DNA of 64,000 nucleotides, from the NCBI GenBank assembly GCA_022113835.1, contig JAILWY010000005.1:2994501-3058500 (forward strand), given 5' to 3'. Below, one piece after another: positions 1 through 12,660 of this stretch. Origin of the DNA: Atopsyche davidsoni (Eukaryota; Arthropoda; Insecta; Trichoptera; Hydrobiosidae). The notes below the pieces were generated by a model. The model searched no databases, was not told where the DNA came from, and worked only from the letters and a program-made list of their open reading frames with translations. Position numbers and translations under genes: made by a program. How positions within the stretch are numbered: position 1 is the stretch's first letter; each line of letters starts with the position of its first letter.

Positions 1-764
1 TACAATACAAATCTTACACAGGAAACATATTTTATTCCTATTGGTTTTTCGGGCTTAGCGTTCTATTAATCTGCAACCTCCCCGAAAACATCTTATCTGA
101 TCATCTCGTGCTTTTATCTTGGACAGCGACCACAAAGGACAGAAAATTACGGGATTCATTCAGGATCTCGGAATAATAAGAGAAAATCATTTATATAATT
201 CTAAATGAAGCAGACAGATATCTCAAGAACTCTCGGCTCTTAGAAATTATTTATTAATAAATATCAAACTAAATCCTGTTTATTTGTAAAAAAAAAAACC
301 TTTATTTCATTTCGTTACGTTTTTCAAAAAATATCATGTGCTTTTGATTGATGAGCGATTTTGCTGTTTGTAAATAAAAATATGATTCATATTGTAGACG
401 TTTTTCCACCTATATAAAGGCCTAACCTAAGAGGCTGGAGACAACGCTTTAGTCTTTGTCGATTTCCAGCGAAATTACTAAGAAATGACTCGAACTCTAC
501 CGGAACTAATGACTTGATGATGACTCCTGTAAAAATAAAACTTAACCTAAATTTTCAGACTTGTTTGTTTGAATTGTTTAACTCGCACGTGTCTCGGTCC
601 CTGTCTACAACTACGAATAATCTATTTTTAAAACAATTACCATGCGCCGCTGACAATATCGTCAACTAACTAGTTCAATGCCATTCTAAAACTTTTTAAC
701 ACAAATTCGATTTAAGTAATGTGGGATGAAGCATGTTTCGTCTCAATGTGAATCTATTTTTTAG
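1..764. other. AT-rich spacer, no gene seen
   Basis: AT-rich DNA with frequent stops in all frames and no repeat family that recurs elsewhere in the window. A TATATAAAGG string near 411-420 is followed by a CCTAACCTAA string, and a related ACCTAA run lies near 545. These resemble a TATA box and a common insect simple motif, but nothing nearby looks like a transcript start with a coding region. Confidence 0.5.
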
Positions 765-824
765 ATGTCAGAACAAAGTGTTAATCAATATAATAAACTC
801 GATCTAATTCGGCAAGTTCAAATA
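765..824 (+). CDS. Candidate 20-codon exon (unrecognised)
   Basis: A 60-nt open stretch starts with ATG immediately after a pyrimidine-rich AG (ctattttttag, an acceptor-like context) and ends exactly at GTAAGT (825-830), the ideal insect 5' splice site. Twenty codons are read without a stop and contain no recognisable domain. The same frame stays open to 1034, so the donor match could be chance inside an ordinary open frame. I see no partner exon nearby. The only support is the two splice-like signals at a multiple-of-three spacing. It could equally be a random open frame in a slightly GC-richer island (about 840-1040). Confidence 0.15.
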
Positions 825-1040
825 GTAAGTACGCACGTAGAGTTACAACACCTGCCCGGGAGGCTCGCTCGCTGCATGCTAAAGGGGGAATTACCATCCC
901 GAGGGTCCATCGACACCTCCGTTGCTGACCGTCGGAATAAAGGCCGAGCTACCTGGACTTTATACGAATTAGCCATTCATTGTTTGCACGCGCTGTTTGG
1001 TCCGAATGATAAAGTTGAAATTATGACCTTTTGAGGCGGG

Positions 1041-4000
1041 ATCTGGTGTTCATGAATTTCTGGTGTGTGCTTTGTACTTGTTTATTTTATGAACGCCTTT
1101 CGCCCTGTCGTTTTTGAGTGCTTATTTAGAGGTTTTGTTTTTGGAATAGGCTTTAATTAATTATAAGCACACAACACCACCCTTCCTTTAAGGTCATCAT
1201 AGCAATTATGGGTATATAAATATGACCGTATTCTCTGATAGTTAGCAATAAGCGAAAATATATATTATTTAAGTAAGGCGTTTTGTGGGTAAAGCCTACT
1301 TATTACACAGTCGGTACATATAAAGGATGAATTTTCATTTTATATGACTGTATAATCAAAGAAAGAAAAGTCCTTTTCAAAATTTGTTCAGTTCTTCATA
1401 TATTTAAATTTTTTTTGGATCTCTAGTGTAATACGTTGTTATAAAATAAATATTTTGAACGGGTTTTTCAGTAAATTTTTTTCGCAAGATTAGAAATTTA
1501 CTTGACTAAAACAATGAATTTTACAATTTTATACTTCAGTGGGAAAAAATAATTTTCAAGGTTTTATTATAATAATAAACAAACCACACGCGTGTTTTTA
1601 GCCAATTATGGTTTCTCGTTAGCATTGGACGAATTTTCGTCGTGATCTATGACTATATTAACGGACAAAAACCTTTAATTTTCATGTGAAAAAAAATAAA
1701 CGCAAGCATCGAAGGCGGCGGTTTATTATTCAAACATATTTAAACAAAATAATATCCATTTATTTAGTAATGACCTATAATCTAAAGTCTAGACTACTAA
1801 ACTTTCTTTTAATGCGTGATAAAATTTATTTACATATTTGATTTTGTAAAATATTTTATATAGCCAATAGTTTAAACGAATGCATTAAAGATTTATTTAT
1901 GAGCGAGGCAAAACCACCAAAAACTCTCATTCAAAATGTAACTCGAGAAATCTTCATGAATATATTTTTGGTTATATATTATTCATTTAATACATAAATT
2001 TAGTTTATCTCACACATATTATATATAATACTAAAGGACGTATTATTATTTACATGATTTTTTTGTAGAAATAAATTATTCAAATTCAATATAAATAATT
2101 TAAAATTATAATCATTTCAACTACGTGAGTTTAAAATATTTATTTAAAAAAGTTTCCATAATAAAGTTATATTTAAAAATCACTCACAGAACTTTGATAT
2201 TTTGTTTTTAAAAAGCATAATAATTATATTGCGCATTTATATACGAATTCTGTGAAATAATACATTGTTCCTAAAAAAATTAACAATATAAAATAAGCAG
2301 GTCAATAGGATTTTAGGAAGGGTAGTATACGAATTGTATTATTAACAGGTTGTCTGGTGCCTAAGTAGTCATATTCAGAAGCAGAGAAATGAGCGAAAAT
2401 ATCGATTTTTGAGACGAATTTCAGGCTGTTTTCTCGAAAAATCGACGAAGTCAGCATTAAGACACCGGCGTAGTCATAAAAAACTACGCTCGTAACAGTA
2501 CTGACTTTCGAAACACTCCCCATGGGCATATTTAGAAGTACATAAAAATTCACATGGACGAACTTTATTAAATGAAAAGCAAATATTGCCTACTTTCCCG
2601 CAGCCGAGGATAAGTTGCCATAATCGTGACATTTATGGCTGCTTATAAAATATCATCAGTGGGTTTTTTATCGATAAAAATATTTTACCTTATGAGCGAA
2701 CGAGCATCTACGGCGTCTATATGGGAAAACATTCGTGCATGGAAACCATCACAGTGCATGGTCATGATAATTCAACTCCAATAGTATACGTTGGTGTAGG
2801 AATATACGCAAGTATTTTTTAAATTAGTATGCATAATTAATTAAATTAGTTTTCAGTAGTGTGTTTTCGTATTTAATTTTTAATATTACTAGCACAAAGC
2901 TTAACGCAACCATAAAAAAATATTTCAAAGAGCTGTGTTAATATTTTATGTTTTTAGAAACTGGTTGCATTTTTGTTTGAAGTAAAAGTAGATAGTTATT
3001 CTTTAAAGGCATAAGTTTTTTATTTTTTATTAAGTAAGTATTAGGTGAAAAATGCAACTTCAACTCGTGGTGTAAAATAAAAATGAGAAAAATATTCACA
3101 CTTACCGCGCAGAGAGCTTAGGTAAGGTGATGCTATGTTTATATTTTCTTATAATTGAAAAAAAAAGTATTTACATATAACTAAAAAAGCACGAAGAGCT
3201 TTCATCGCATGTCGGAGGACATTAGGCCCGTGGATTGCAGGCGTGCCTCAAAACACACGAATATTATATTAACTGTTACCCATTACGAGGAGAATCTTAT
3301 CAAATTGAATTAAAGCACCTTTGTTTCCTAATTGTGCTATTTGAAAAGATACCTAAATAATGACGTTATATTAATAATTTGGATAGGTAAGATTGGGTCA
3401 TTTCAAAACACACCGTTTTTTAATTTGATTCTACTACTGTATATATACAGTAACGTTAATGTGGTTATATTATTTTAAAATTGAAAATCCCTGCATTATT
3501 GTGAATTAAAAAAAAATGATCAGACGGTTAGTATTAATAAAGAAATTTGTCACTTAATGTGTTGTTGTATAAATGTTAAGTCTCTATTTTCGATTGCTAT
3601 GAATTTATTTCAAAATTTGTTTTACATTGCTTATTTTTTAACGTTATTCTGTTTTGAAAAACATTTATATGATGTATTTATCCCTTTAATTTTATTTGAT
3701 ATTATTTTTTTTATAATGACATCGTTAAAATATTAAAATATTTATAATTACAAAAAGTCACAATTGAAAATTGAGTCAATGCTTTTTTTATTCAATAAAC
3801 GCGTAAAATCAATATTTTTTTTTCTCAATAAAAGAAAATAAATTGATTTTAACAATTCGTTATGTGCAAAAGTAAATATTATTAAAAACAATACTGGTGC
3901 AACTTTATAAAATATATTTACACAAGTTTTTATACTAAAAAAAGTTCCTGCCGTTCCCAAAGTCACAGAGCGCTAATGAAGTCATTGTACTTTGATTTAT

Positions 4001-4310
4001 AAACATTCAACTAGCACGTGAATTCAGAGGTCGTTAATTACAGGCCATTTCCGCAAGCTGAGTGTAAAACAACCTAACCTAATACAACCTGCTGAGCTTA
4101 CTTTGAAATTGAATCGCCCTGTTTATGTATAGAATTAAGTAGTTACCGTATCTTGTTTTTATAAATATGTATATATAAATAAATGTATTAATGGAATTTT
4201 TGTAGCGTTTGATGGCATTAATTTTAAAATTTAAGTTATTTATGCAATAGCTGAAATAACGCCTATTTGCGGAGCTTACATTGATTTCTCTGTATTCGCA
4301 AATAATCCAT
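1041..4310. other. Long AT-rich spacer
   Basis: More than 3 kb of AT-rich sequence with short A and T runs. No open frame resembles a known protein and no transposon ends or recurring repeats were recognised. Slightly GC-richer patches occur at about 2340-2800 and 3190-3260. Confidence 0.5.
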
Positions 4311-4319
4311 TTAAAAATT

Positions 4320-4675
4320 CATCAACGAGGACACGGCCACAGCAAAAAACCGAACACAAACAGTCGCCTGTATGGCGCAACAGAGGTAATAAATTTAGGG
4401 TTCAAAAAGCAACCGAGAATTTGGCATTCATCCGCCTAGAGCTCGCGGCCCGCGGCCGAACAATGGCCCGGCCGCCTGTAAATAAAAAGCATTTAACTAT
4501 TCAGGGCGGGTGTCATGCGGCCCGCAAACCGACATGGGTCGCTATGAATAATTCACGATATATACCGAAGCGAGATCGGTCAAGTTCGGACTTCCTCGGT
4601 AGAGCTTTGAACTTGGATCGAGCGGTTTTGTTTCCTGTTATTGTGGAGATATATCCGCCCATAAAAGTATAATTC
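4320..4675. other. GC-richer island
   Basis: A sharp rise in GC content relative to both flanks, including a GGCCCGCGGCC-type stretch near 4446-4455. A chance frame is open on the plus strand (4421-4672) but its product is basic, low-similarity and lacks a recognisable domain. Islands like this recur every few kilobases in the window. A conserved noncoding element is the simplest reading; an undetected exon is possible. Confidence 0.3.
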
Positions 4676-4764
4676 TTTCAGGCTTTTTTTTTGAAATTCA
4701 TATCGCTTATCAAACCAAACCGATGTTACGAATATCATCAAATAAATACTCAGGAGCTAAATCT

Positions 4765-5057
4765 ACTTTTAATTGATTTTTTTTTTTTTTTTTTTTTTTT
4801 TTCATATATAGATTTGGTACCTTGCTTGTTATATACAAGGTATTTCGTCACAATTTGGGGAAACTTTCCAAACTAGTCGATCGAATTGATCTATAAATGG
4901 AAGTGACTGAAGCTACACCCCCTGGTTTATCTTTTTTATGGTTCCGATAACATGCTTCAAGAAGCCATCCAGTGACTTCATCAACTGTGGGTGTCTCGCC
5001 ACTGACTTCAGGTCATCCAGGCACAGACCTTCCTGTCTTCCAGACTTTTAATTGATT
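4765..5057 (-). mobile_element. 5'-truncated retroposed copy with poly(A) and 14-bp target duplication
   Basis: The exact 14-mer acttttaattgatt occurs at 4765-4778 and again at 5044-5057. Between them, read on the minus strand, lie about 241 nt of sequence (5043 to 4803) ending in an uninterrupted A tract (26 Ts on the plus strand, 4777-4802). A tail abutting one of two long direct repeats is the hallmark of target-primed reverse transcription, as with LINE machinery. The body carries a 42-codon open frame that starts at the truncation point and ends at a TAG (4913-4915), leaving a 3' UTR of about 110 nt. No AATAAA is visible close to the tail. It could be the 3' end of a LINE or a processed pseudogene of a host mRNA; I do not recognise the peptide. 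Confidence 0.75.
4913..5041 (-). pseudogene. Truncated C-terminal coding remnant inside the retrocopy
   Basis: An open frame runs from the 5' truncation point of the retroposed copy to a TAG stop. It is about 42 residues, Lys/Leu-rich and includes an LDDLKSVARHP-type stretch. It is too short for a domain call. Its position, directly upstream of a 3' UTR and poly(A), fits the end of a parental reading frame. What that frame encoded is unknown. Confidence 0.35.
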
Positions 5058-5417
5058 ATATTGCGATAGAGATCAATCGCATAAAAGATAACACACCGGA
5101 GCACCTGCTCAATGACCAGGTTATTTTCAATAAGTCTTCACTATTATTCCCTATTGCTAAATCACATCTTTAAAAAAACCATTTACTGCGCAAAAACCTA
5201 TTGTTTACAGATAAACACACTACAGGACAAACCCCAACCCAAAAGCCACTACTTAAGATAATTACCCCATTAATATAAAAACATTTGTTCACAAAATTTG
5301 CAATTACATAGAATCCTCCACATTAGCCCTTACCACCTGACAATCACTCTCTCTCTTTCCAACAACCTCTCCCTCTAACAATTGTTTACCAAATTGCTTA
5401 TTATTATATAAAATCTC
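5058..5417. other. AT-rich spacer
   Basis: No gene or known repeat seen. A short pyrimidine-rich tract (CTCTCTCTCTTTCC type) lies near 5346-5360. Confidence 0.45.
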
Positions 5418-5562
5418 ACTCTGTTTGATAATGCCAACGTGAAAGGTTGGCGAAAACGGTCACAAATAAAAACGAACATGTGGAAAATCACTGAAGTATT
5501 TTACTCAAAAATATTAAAATGGAATTCCACCAAGTACTCTCTGTCAAAAATATTGAATTTCT
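5418..5562 (+). mobile_element. Palindromic MITE family, half-unit copy 1
   Basis: This copy matches one arm of the palindrome at 46579-46803: it begins actctgtttgata, contains the small hairpin ccaac-gtgaaa-ggttgg, the conserved ggtcac core, the string tggaattccaccaagtac and ends tattgaatttc. Only the right-hand half is present. No coding capacity. Related copies in this window lie at 13045, 15039, 15253, 34371 and 46579. Confidence 0.75.
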
Positions 5563-6140
5563 TAAGAACAAGTGTTCATAATATCCACTTATCAGTAAGC
5601 ATGTAAAATTGAAATCGTTTCGTGAATTGAGTACAAAGTATTAATTTTTACTGACATCTACATATTCGATTAACAATTTTAAACACTTGTTCGTTTCTTG
5701 CAAGTTCTTCGAAATGATGTTAAAAGTAACTGCTGAATAAATTTATCACTTGTCTCGTAAGAGAACACACGTAAAACGTCTGATTGCCGAGAAGAAAGGT
5801 AATTGAAAAAATATCGCAAAGAATATTATAACTTTACGACCCAGAGAAATACCTCGGAGAGATATTGAATGATTTATTTTTATACCGAGTGGCAGAGCAC
5901 TTCTTTACAGCGGGAATATCATATTCCAGGCATCAGTCATTCCAGCTTGTAAATCGAATGAGTCGAGTTTGCAGTAAAAAATCATTTTACTGTGCATTTT
6001 ACTGCGCAGATGAACAGAAAAAGGTGAGAGATTTGATGTCAATATATATGTATTGTGTCAAAAGTAAGGCCAGTGAAGCAACACCAAAATTACTCATAAT
6101 TGTTCAGGTACGTGTAAATATCGTTATCTTTAGTTTTCTT
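5563..6140. other. AT-rich spacer
   Basis: No recognised gene. A 106-codon plus-strand frame (5865-6185) is open, but its product has no identifiable domain and runs directly into a repeat end, so I treat it as chance. Confidence 0.4.
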
Positions 6141-6144
6141 ACCT

Positions 6145-6232
6145 TAAGATTACTTAATCATTATCAATCAATAAAACCTGTATAGGCAAAATCGTACTTT
6201 CTGTGAAACGGTCTTCACAAATATCAATAATA
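6145..6232 (+). repeat. tRNA-core fold-back repeat, right-end fragment
   Basis: Contains the family's right-end block: ttaatcattatcaatc, then cctgtataggc, then a gacggtcttcac-like segment and tcaataat. The same block closes the copies at 24627-24920 and 53655-53892 and occurs inverted at 39198. The tRNA-like core is absent, so this is a solo end or a heavily truncated copy. Confidence 0.65.
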
Positions 6233-7185
6233 TATTGAATAGGTTTTGTAATTATCTTTTTGAATAAGTTGTGATTTTTATCGACATAGCATTTCACAAC
6301 ATTATAAATATTTATATGGATTATCTTTGAAACTTTGATTCGACATGATCTAAACGGGTTACAAGCTTTTATTACCCCTATAAAAAAGCAGTAGCTCTTT
6401 AGCCTCTTGTTTATAAAGGCTTTTTTTAATAAAAAAACAAAAAATAGATCGCTTTGAATATTTTTGTATATTTATATTAATTGCTAAATAAATTAGATTG
6501 GGCTTAAGAATATCTAAAAATCTTTTAATATTTCATATTTTTAAAATTATCATATTTTTATTGTATATTTAAAAATACTATTATTTAATGTAGTTCTCAA
6601 GTCCGCTAAAAAATAGAGGCAATTGGAATAATTCAGCCCGATGGATGTATATTTTGTCTGCAGATAAGACCTCTCTCCCTCGAGGTGGTGCTGGTCGCAT
6701 GGGGTATTTGAATATAAAGGCGCAAATGCGTGCAAGAATGTAGGGACACGTCGATGTCGCATGCGATAACCTTCTCCGTAGGCTCTTCCAACATGTTCAA
6801 AGAAAATTGTTTTAAAATAATATTAAACAATAAAAAATTAAAAAATAGTTTCATATGTAGCACGACAGTGAAGACAATGGTTGTTCATCAACCAAGTATA
6901 AATACACGCTGTCTCTTGTTTCTTTTAAGAAACGTATCACAATATTAAAGTATATACAATTGAAATTCTGCTAGTTGATGATGATTTGCATTAAATATCT
7001 TAATATGTTTTCCCTTTATACTACACATAGGTAGTAACAAAAACACAAGTTATAGTATAAACGTTTTTGTTTTGTGGTAAGTGTTTGGAACCACTGAGAA
7101 AAAGTTATTATTCCGAGTTATTCAACTCAAGGGAGTTTATATTTTTTTAAAGTAATTTCTGATATTTTTCCAATAGCAATACTCA
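6233..7185. other. AT-rich spacer with a small island
   Basis: AT-rich, no gene seen. Overlapping short frames on both strands at 6630-6900 sit in a modestly GC-richer patch (about 6640-6800) and look like chance frames. Confidence 0.4.
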
Positions 7186-7189
7186 ACAA

Positions 7190-7490
7190 TATGTGCGGAG
7201 GTCGATAGTAGAACCTAAAAAGCAGTTCACATGTGATGGCCCGCGGTGCTCTCCGTTTTATTTGACTTTGGCCGGTCCGCCAGAACGTTTCTGTGCTTTT
7301 AAGCCCGGCCAGATGAAACTCACCCATTAAATTAGTTTCATGCAAAAACAAATAGGTTTTGAACGTTTCTGCGTGATTTTGTCATGCAAACATGTATGCA
7401 GAGTAAATACTTCGGCCGGGACCGGACCGATTGGAAATTAAAATGGAGTGCACGATGATTGTACCGACGGCTTTGCCAGAGAACGTATGT
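7190..7490. other. GC-richer island with factor-site-like strings
   Basis: Compositionally distinct from its AT-rich flanks. Includes two GGCCGG-type strings, two ATGCAAA octamer-like motifs (about 7341 and 7384) and GTAAATAC (about 7403), which resembles a forkhead site. No convincing coding frame. Candidate regulatory or conserved noncoding element by composition only. Confidence 0.3.
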
Positions 7491-9760
7491 GTGTATTATT
7501 ATTAAATGATAAATAAACTAAACAATATTATAAAAATCGAATATTTACATAACAAATGAATGGTACAATTTTTAACCTACAAAAACTTTTGAGACTTTTT
7601 AACGCTGATTCGATTTAATAAAAATAATTTATATTCCAATAAACCAGATTACTCTTCGATGGAATTCAAAAACTTGAAAAAAAAACTACGAACCGCTTAA
7701 ATTTCTGTGGAAAACTTTTTATTCGAGAGAAATCTGGAAAATCCGAACAAAGACTTCTATTGAGAAAGAATTAAGTGGTTTTGCATAGTTTACATATTAG
7801 GCACTGCAGTCTTCATAGAATATTTTTTCTTTCCAAAAAGTTAAAGACCTACACTGGGCTCCGCTAAAGTTCATTGAATTAAAAAAATATATCTCGCAGA
7901 GTCTATGAAATATGTTTTTTTAAAAATGTCTTCCATTATGTGTTTGCGAAAATTTTTTAGCAAAAAATAAAAATTCACGTGAAAGTTAAAGATTTGTCTT
8001 TTGATTTTTGTCGGTTTATTGATTGCTGAGAGTTTTTTCTTAAGTGAAAATTATTATTTAAATATTGACTGTTATTGAACCATGCGATAAATAACGTTGT
8101 AGAAAAGAAAAATATTATTTATGTCGATCTTTTATTTTTGCAACAATTGCATGATTATGTTAAAAAAATAGTTATATTTTGTATTGATTGAAAGTATTGT
8201 GTCAATGTTTTTTTTTCACTTGTTTACGCAAAGCATTTTCTTAAGTAACAATATTTGTAAAAATAAAATAACAAGCACGTTTTTTTCATAACACTGTTAT
8301 ATCAAACTCAGAATTACATAGCAATTATGCTAAAATCTGGGTATTTTATTATTACTTAATGATTATAAATTATCTTTTCAAAATAATTCCAGAGTATTTG
8401 CTTGTAAAACTTTTGGTATAAATATTTTCTTTACTTCTATTTAATGGCTCTCTCTCAGCATAAAGTCTTGTCTTTGACATATTTTATTTAGATTTAATAT
8501 CACTAAAATAAAATTGAATAAAAATATGATCTAGTTCGTACTATACTTGTATGCTGACATAATATTAATGAAACTCAGTTGTAGTAGTCATCGCTACGAC
8601 TGTGTCTTTTCATTTCTTGCTCCGAGCTGCCAGTTATCCTCGAGATGTATATTATTAAAGTTTAATTTGAATGTCTACAGGACAGAGTGGTTAGAGACTT
8701 TAGTTCTTCTCTCGTTTCATAACATATTATGGTTCACTGTACAATTCATTCAGCTCTGACAATAGCATTTGTGACACAATATCAACAATGTACGCGGTGG
8801 CTGTCACTGTTCTCTTTCTATGAAGTAAGTAATTCCTTCTCAGGGGAGTCGCGCTCCTTATATTTCAGTACAAAGGTATTTTTTTTTCGAAATGGAATGC
8901 TGATGAATTTCTCAGAAAGTAAGTACACAGAAGGCATCACAGTGACATCATTTGTTTCGTTTGAAACATGTATTATATTTAACACACCCCAAAAAGTATA
9001 TTTCTGTTGGATACAAAAAGAGTTATTACACCTAAAATATAATAAAGTATATACATAAAACTATTTAGAAGTAATCCTTAATCTGTTGATTTTACATCAA
9101 TTTTATTTGAAGATTTTTTATATCGTAAAATATATTATGTTATTGGTATAACAGTGTTTTAAGTTTTAATCAAAATGAAATGTATGAATTTACTTTGGCT
9201 TTCACTTAGCGTATTTTCCATGTTAAATGGTTGTGTGAAAATATACTCATTCCATTCAACTGATCATCAATTTGTATAACGTAACTACGAAACGTACGAA
9301 ACTAAATGAAACATTAAAAAAAACCTTTTCCCACAAATTCTGATATGATTGAAATCTCGATAATAAGAAAAATTCCAAAAACAATTATGGCAAGCATATT
9401 TGGTTTTATTTTTTATGTCTTTGAATATTCTATACGTTTAACCTCTTCTTTCTTACTTACAAGACTCATTTCACTAACATACAGACTATAATTTAAACTT
9501 AATGAGGTTGTATATCTCTTGATGTTGAAGTTCTCTGAAAAAAAAATGTAATCTCAAATATTTTATTTATTAAAAATCAGGTTTTTATTGAACATTGTAA
9601 TGAAGTACATTATCGAAAGTTAATTAAATTTCAAATATTTTCAAATGTTGTACGATCTAATAGCAAGACAGGAAGGGACAAAATATCAATATCGGAAAGA
9701 AAACAAAGGATGTAAAAAATAATTGAAAAAAAATTCAAATAAGCGTTCATTAATATTTCA
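7491..9760. other. Long AT-rich spacer
   Basis: Mostly AT-rich with many homopolymer runs. Two overlapping plus-strand frames (8547-8759 and 8729-9058) lie in a slightly GC-richer patch and carry no recognisable domain. A GTAAGT at about 8826 follows one of them, but no matching acceptor or partner exon could be identified. Confidence 0.45.
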
Positions 9761-9769
9761 GTGAAAAAT

Positions 9770-9970
9770 GCTCACCTCTCGTTTTCAGGTGCTCGCTGCT
9801 TAAACAATTTCTTAAATTAAAAAATGGAAAGAAACCTCTCGTTCAATACGTAAGCAGCTTACCCCGACAAGGCCGGCTCGTATCAATATACGGGAAGATT
9901 CTCCCTTATAAATAAACGGACAAATTTATTTTTAATATCACGGCTACACTGAGGGTTGCCATTATGTGTA
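9770..9970. other. GC-richer island
   Basis: Short island with pyrimidine-rich and GGCCGGC-containing sequence between AT-rich flanks. No coding frame of note. Confidence 0.25.
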
Positions 9971-10299
9971 AAAAGGAAACATGGGATTTTTGTTTACTGC
10001 GGTTACGACCCAAGGTGCCTTATAATGCGTAATATCAATAAATACTCAATAAAAAATATTTCATGGTTATTTGCTTTGTGTAAAACATCATCGTGTAATT
10101 CTATCCAAATTAATATTTTACTGTATTTCGGATTATGATTATGACGAAAAAAATATCGAGAGTTTTCATGTCGTTTCAGATGTGAATCAATTACCTAGTT
10201 GTTTGAGTAGAAAATGCGGATTTAGTAAAAATATTTAATGTTTATAATTAGCAAATATTTTTTCGAAGAAGAGCCTATAATAATGATCAACATGGCGAA

Positions 10300-10520
10300 A
10301 ATTTGGATACCATTATGCTTGCCCGGCGCGGAGGGGACGGTAAATGTCGTTGGTGGAAGACCGCAGGTGGCCTCGATGGTCTATAAGGAAGGGAAAAAGT
10401 GGTGTAAAAAATAACGCCGGGTAGGAGCTATTGGAAAATTGCTGAAGAACCTACCTTTGCAAACAATGAAAGCACTCTGTGACGTGTGGTATTAATATTC
10501 CATGGGATTGTATCGGTGCT
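10300..10520. other. GC-richer island
   Basis: Contains a CCCGGCGCGGAGGGG-type stretch (about 10322-10338) and an ACCGCAGG string resembling a Runt site (about 10360). No open frame with protein-like character. Candidate noncoding element. Confidence 0.3.
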
Positions 10521-11000
10521 TAAACTGTAAGAACGGAAACAGACACCAATTTTTTTTATTTGTTATTCATGTGTTAGTCATTCAAGCATACTTTTAAAAT
10601 TCTTCGGCGGATTTTTTTAAATTTTAAGCTTATTTGATTTAAGGCTCTCATTGTTTTTTAGTATGTTTTTCAATATGAAAAAAATTATTAATAACACTTT
10701 TGTCAGTGGTATCATCGTTATTGTACTTGATTGATACTATTGGTTCGCAACCACACAGTCAACTACTGTTGTTTTTACCTTTTTTTTCTCAAAGTAGATA
10801 AAATGATCGTATATTAGATATAATTTAATATCGTAGTGAAATATATTTATTTGACAGTACTCAGTAGACCCTTTTCTTTTTATCTTTATTTCTTATGATA
10901 TGTAGAATAATCAGGACCTTTTTGTTATAATAACAAAGTTGTATCTTGTCACCGTATAAAATTGAACGCTTTACTTTTTATTTGATACAATTTCTAAGAA
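10521..11000. other. AT-rich spacer
   Basis: No gene, transposon end or recurring repeat seen. Confidence 0.45.
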
Positions 11001-11009
11001 AGCTTATCA

Positions 11010-11620
11010 GAGTGTAATTTGAACGTCCCGTAATGGAGGAAGATTTATTACACCTCTGTGAAAACGTGCAAAGAGGACCTCCTCTGAAATACGAATGCCT
11101 GCTTTTTATTTCATTTGTATTTTTTTTAATAAATGAACATGAATAAACAAAGTTGTTTACTCGACTAAATTTAATTTGGAAACGTGAAAAATGATCAATT
11201 ATGGGACAGGAAGCACGGTGCTCGACTAACGTGACAATATTGTCGGGCTTCCTCTCTCAGGCCTGAGAAAACGGTTCTCTTGACGTGTTCCGACTTATAA
11301 ATAGAGAAAATTAAATTTTCACTCAACGAGGCCTTATTTGACTCCTTTGTGAGAAATCCCTTTGCCGGGAGAAATTCATTATAGCCAGGGTATAATAAAG
11401 TCCGCTAAACGCCGTCACTTCTTGTTCAATTAATCATTTATCAAGTTTGAATCGTTTATTTGTATACGCTATTGAGTTGCTTCTGGGCTATCTCTTTTTA
11501 TTGAAACTTTCTGTGGTGCTCTTTGGAATTAATTAGAGTTAAGAGACTACTCCTGTCTATTGTATTTTATAAAGGCCGTAAATTAAAAGCGGAGCGTTAT
11601 AAATTACTCTACTAAAAGTA
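11010..11620. other. GC-richer island cluster
   Basis: A run of moderately GC-richer patches, including an imperfect inverted repeat around acgtgacaatattgtcgggc (about 11229-11248) and a TTATAAATAGAG string near 11293. No coding frame. Could be one or more conserved noncoding elements. Confidence 0.25.
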
Positions 11621-12390
11621 TACAATCGTGTGAATAAGTCAGCTATTTTAGTTAATTCAGCTTTATTTAAATTGGTTTTCCTTAATGATTTTTTTGTAAT
11701 TTTTCATGCTTTTATAAATATTTTTTAATACTTTTGGTAACATGGTTTATTTACTCGTGCGTTTTTGGGATGAATTAAAATAGATCAAAAACATAAAAAC
11801 TTCTCTCGTCCACTCTCCAGTAGGTTCTGTGCAAATAATGATCATCAAAATTGCATGGATTCTGAAAACATCAAACAAAAAGGAAGAGTATACTCACAGA
11901 AAATATGACGAGACAAACGACTAGTAGATAGGTAGATAGACAACTTAAATATTTATCTATAGCGGATGTTTTTACCTTTTATGCATTTCAAAAGCTTTTT
12001 TCGTCTGCTACAGTCCTTGAATTGCAAAACTGCTTACAGTGAAAACGAGATATATTCGTCTTCAAAAGACTTTTTCAATTTCGTAGTTTCCCTTTTGAAA
12101 TATAAAAGTGAATGGCAATGAATTGTAACATAGCAGAATATTTTTTTAACTAATGAGTTTTCAAAAAAACACTGGCTATTACTGCCAATAAAAAGATCAA
12201 ATCGTTACACATTTCGAGGTGTATTGATATCGTGTCAGATGTGCAACATAAATATTAATCGAACGATCAATACGTAAGGGCTGAAAATGCAATTTTACAT
12301 AAAGTTATAACTGAAAGTACACATGGTAAATCATGCTTAAATACAGCTATGAAAAAATGAAGCAAAACACCTTACTTGTGAAAATAAAAA
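11621..12390. other. AT-rich spacer
   Basis: Nothing recognised apart from a short degenerate GTAGATAG repeat near 11925-11940. Confidence 0.45.
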
Positions 12391-12409
12391 AATAAAAAAC
12401 AGCGAAACA

Positions 12410-12660
12410 ATTTTTCTCCCGTACGTCGTATCAGAGCAGGAACTTTTCCGAGACTGAAATATTTCCGAATTCCGAAGGCAAACAAAGTACGGCGCTGTGC
12501 TACAAGCAATATTCGCATGATTTATGCATTCCACTTTGGGCCCCAAACAAGAGGAAGTTTTTCGAACAATCCATCGCCCCGAGCTCGCCGGCCTACTTGC
12601 AAACTACCGCGATGCACAGCCCTTACTACGTGGAAACCTTTGAGACCTTATAGTTGATGC
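12410..12660. other. GC-richer island
   Basis: Sharp composition change, with GGGCCCC (about 12538) and GAGCTCGCCGGCC (about 12579-12591). A minus-strand chance frame (12337-12546) gives no recognisable protein. Candidate conserved noncoding element. Confidence 0.3.

Noticed and set aside
409..430. TATATAAAGG followed by CCTAACCTAA as a promoter
   Set aside because: TATA-like strings are frequent in AT-rich DNA, and there is no initiator or coding region at a suitable distance.
5865..6185. 106-codon open frame
   Set aside because: The peptide is not domain-like and the frame ends inside a repeat terminus.
8729..8830. Open frame followed by GTAAGT, possible exon
   Set aside because: No acceptor upstream and AT-biased content; a lone donor match is common by chance in sequence of this length.
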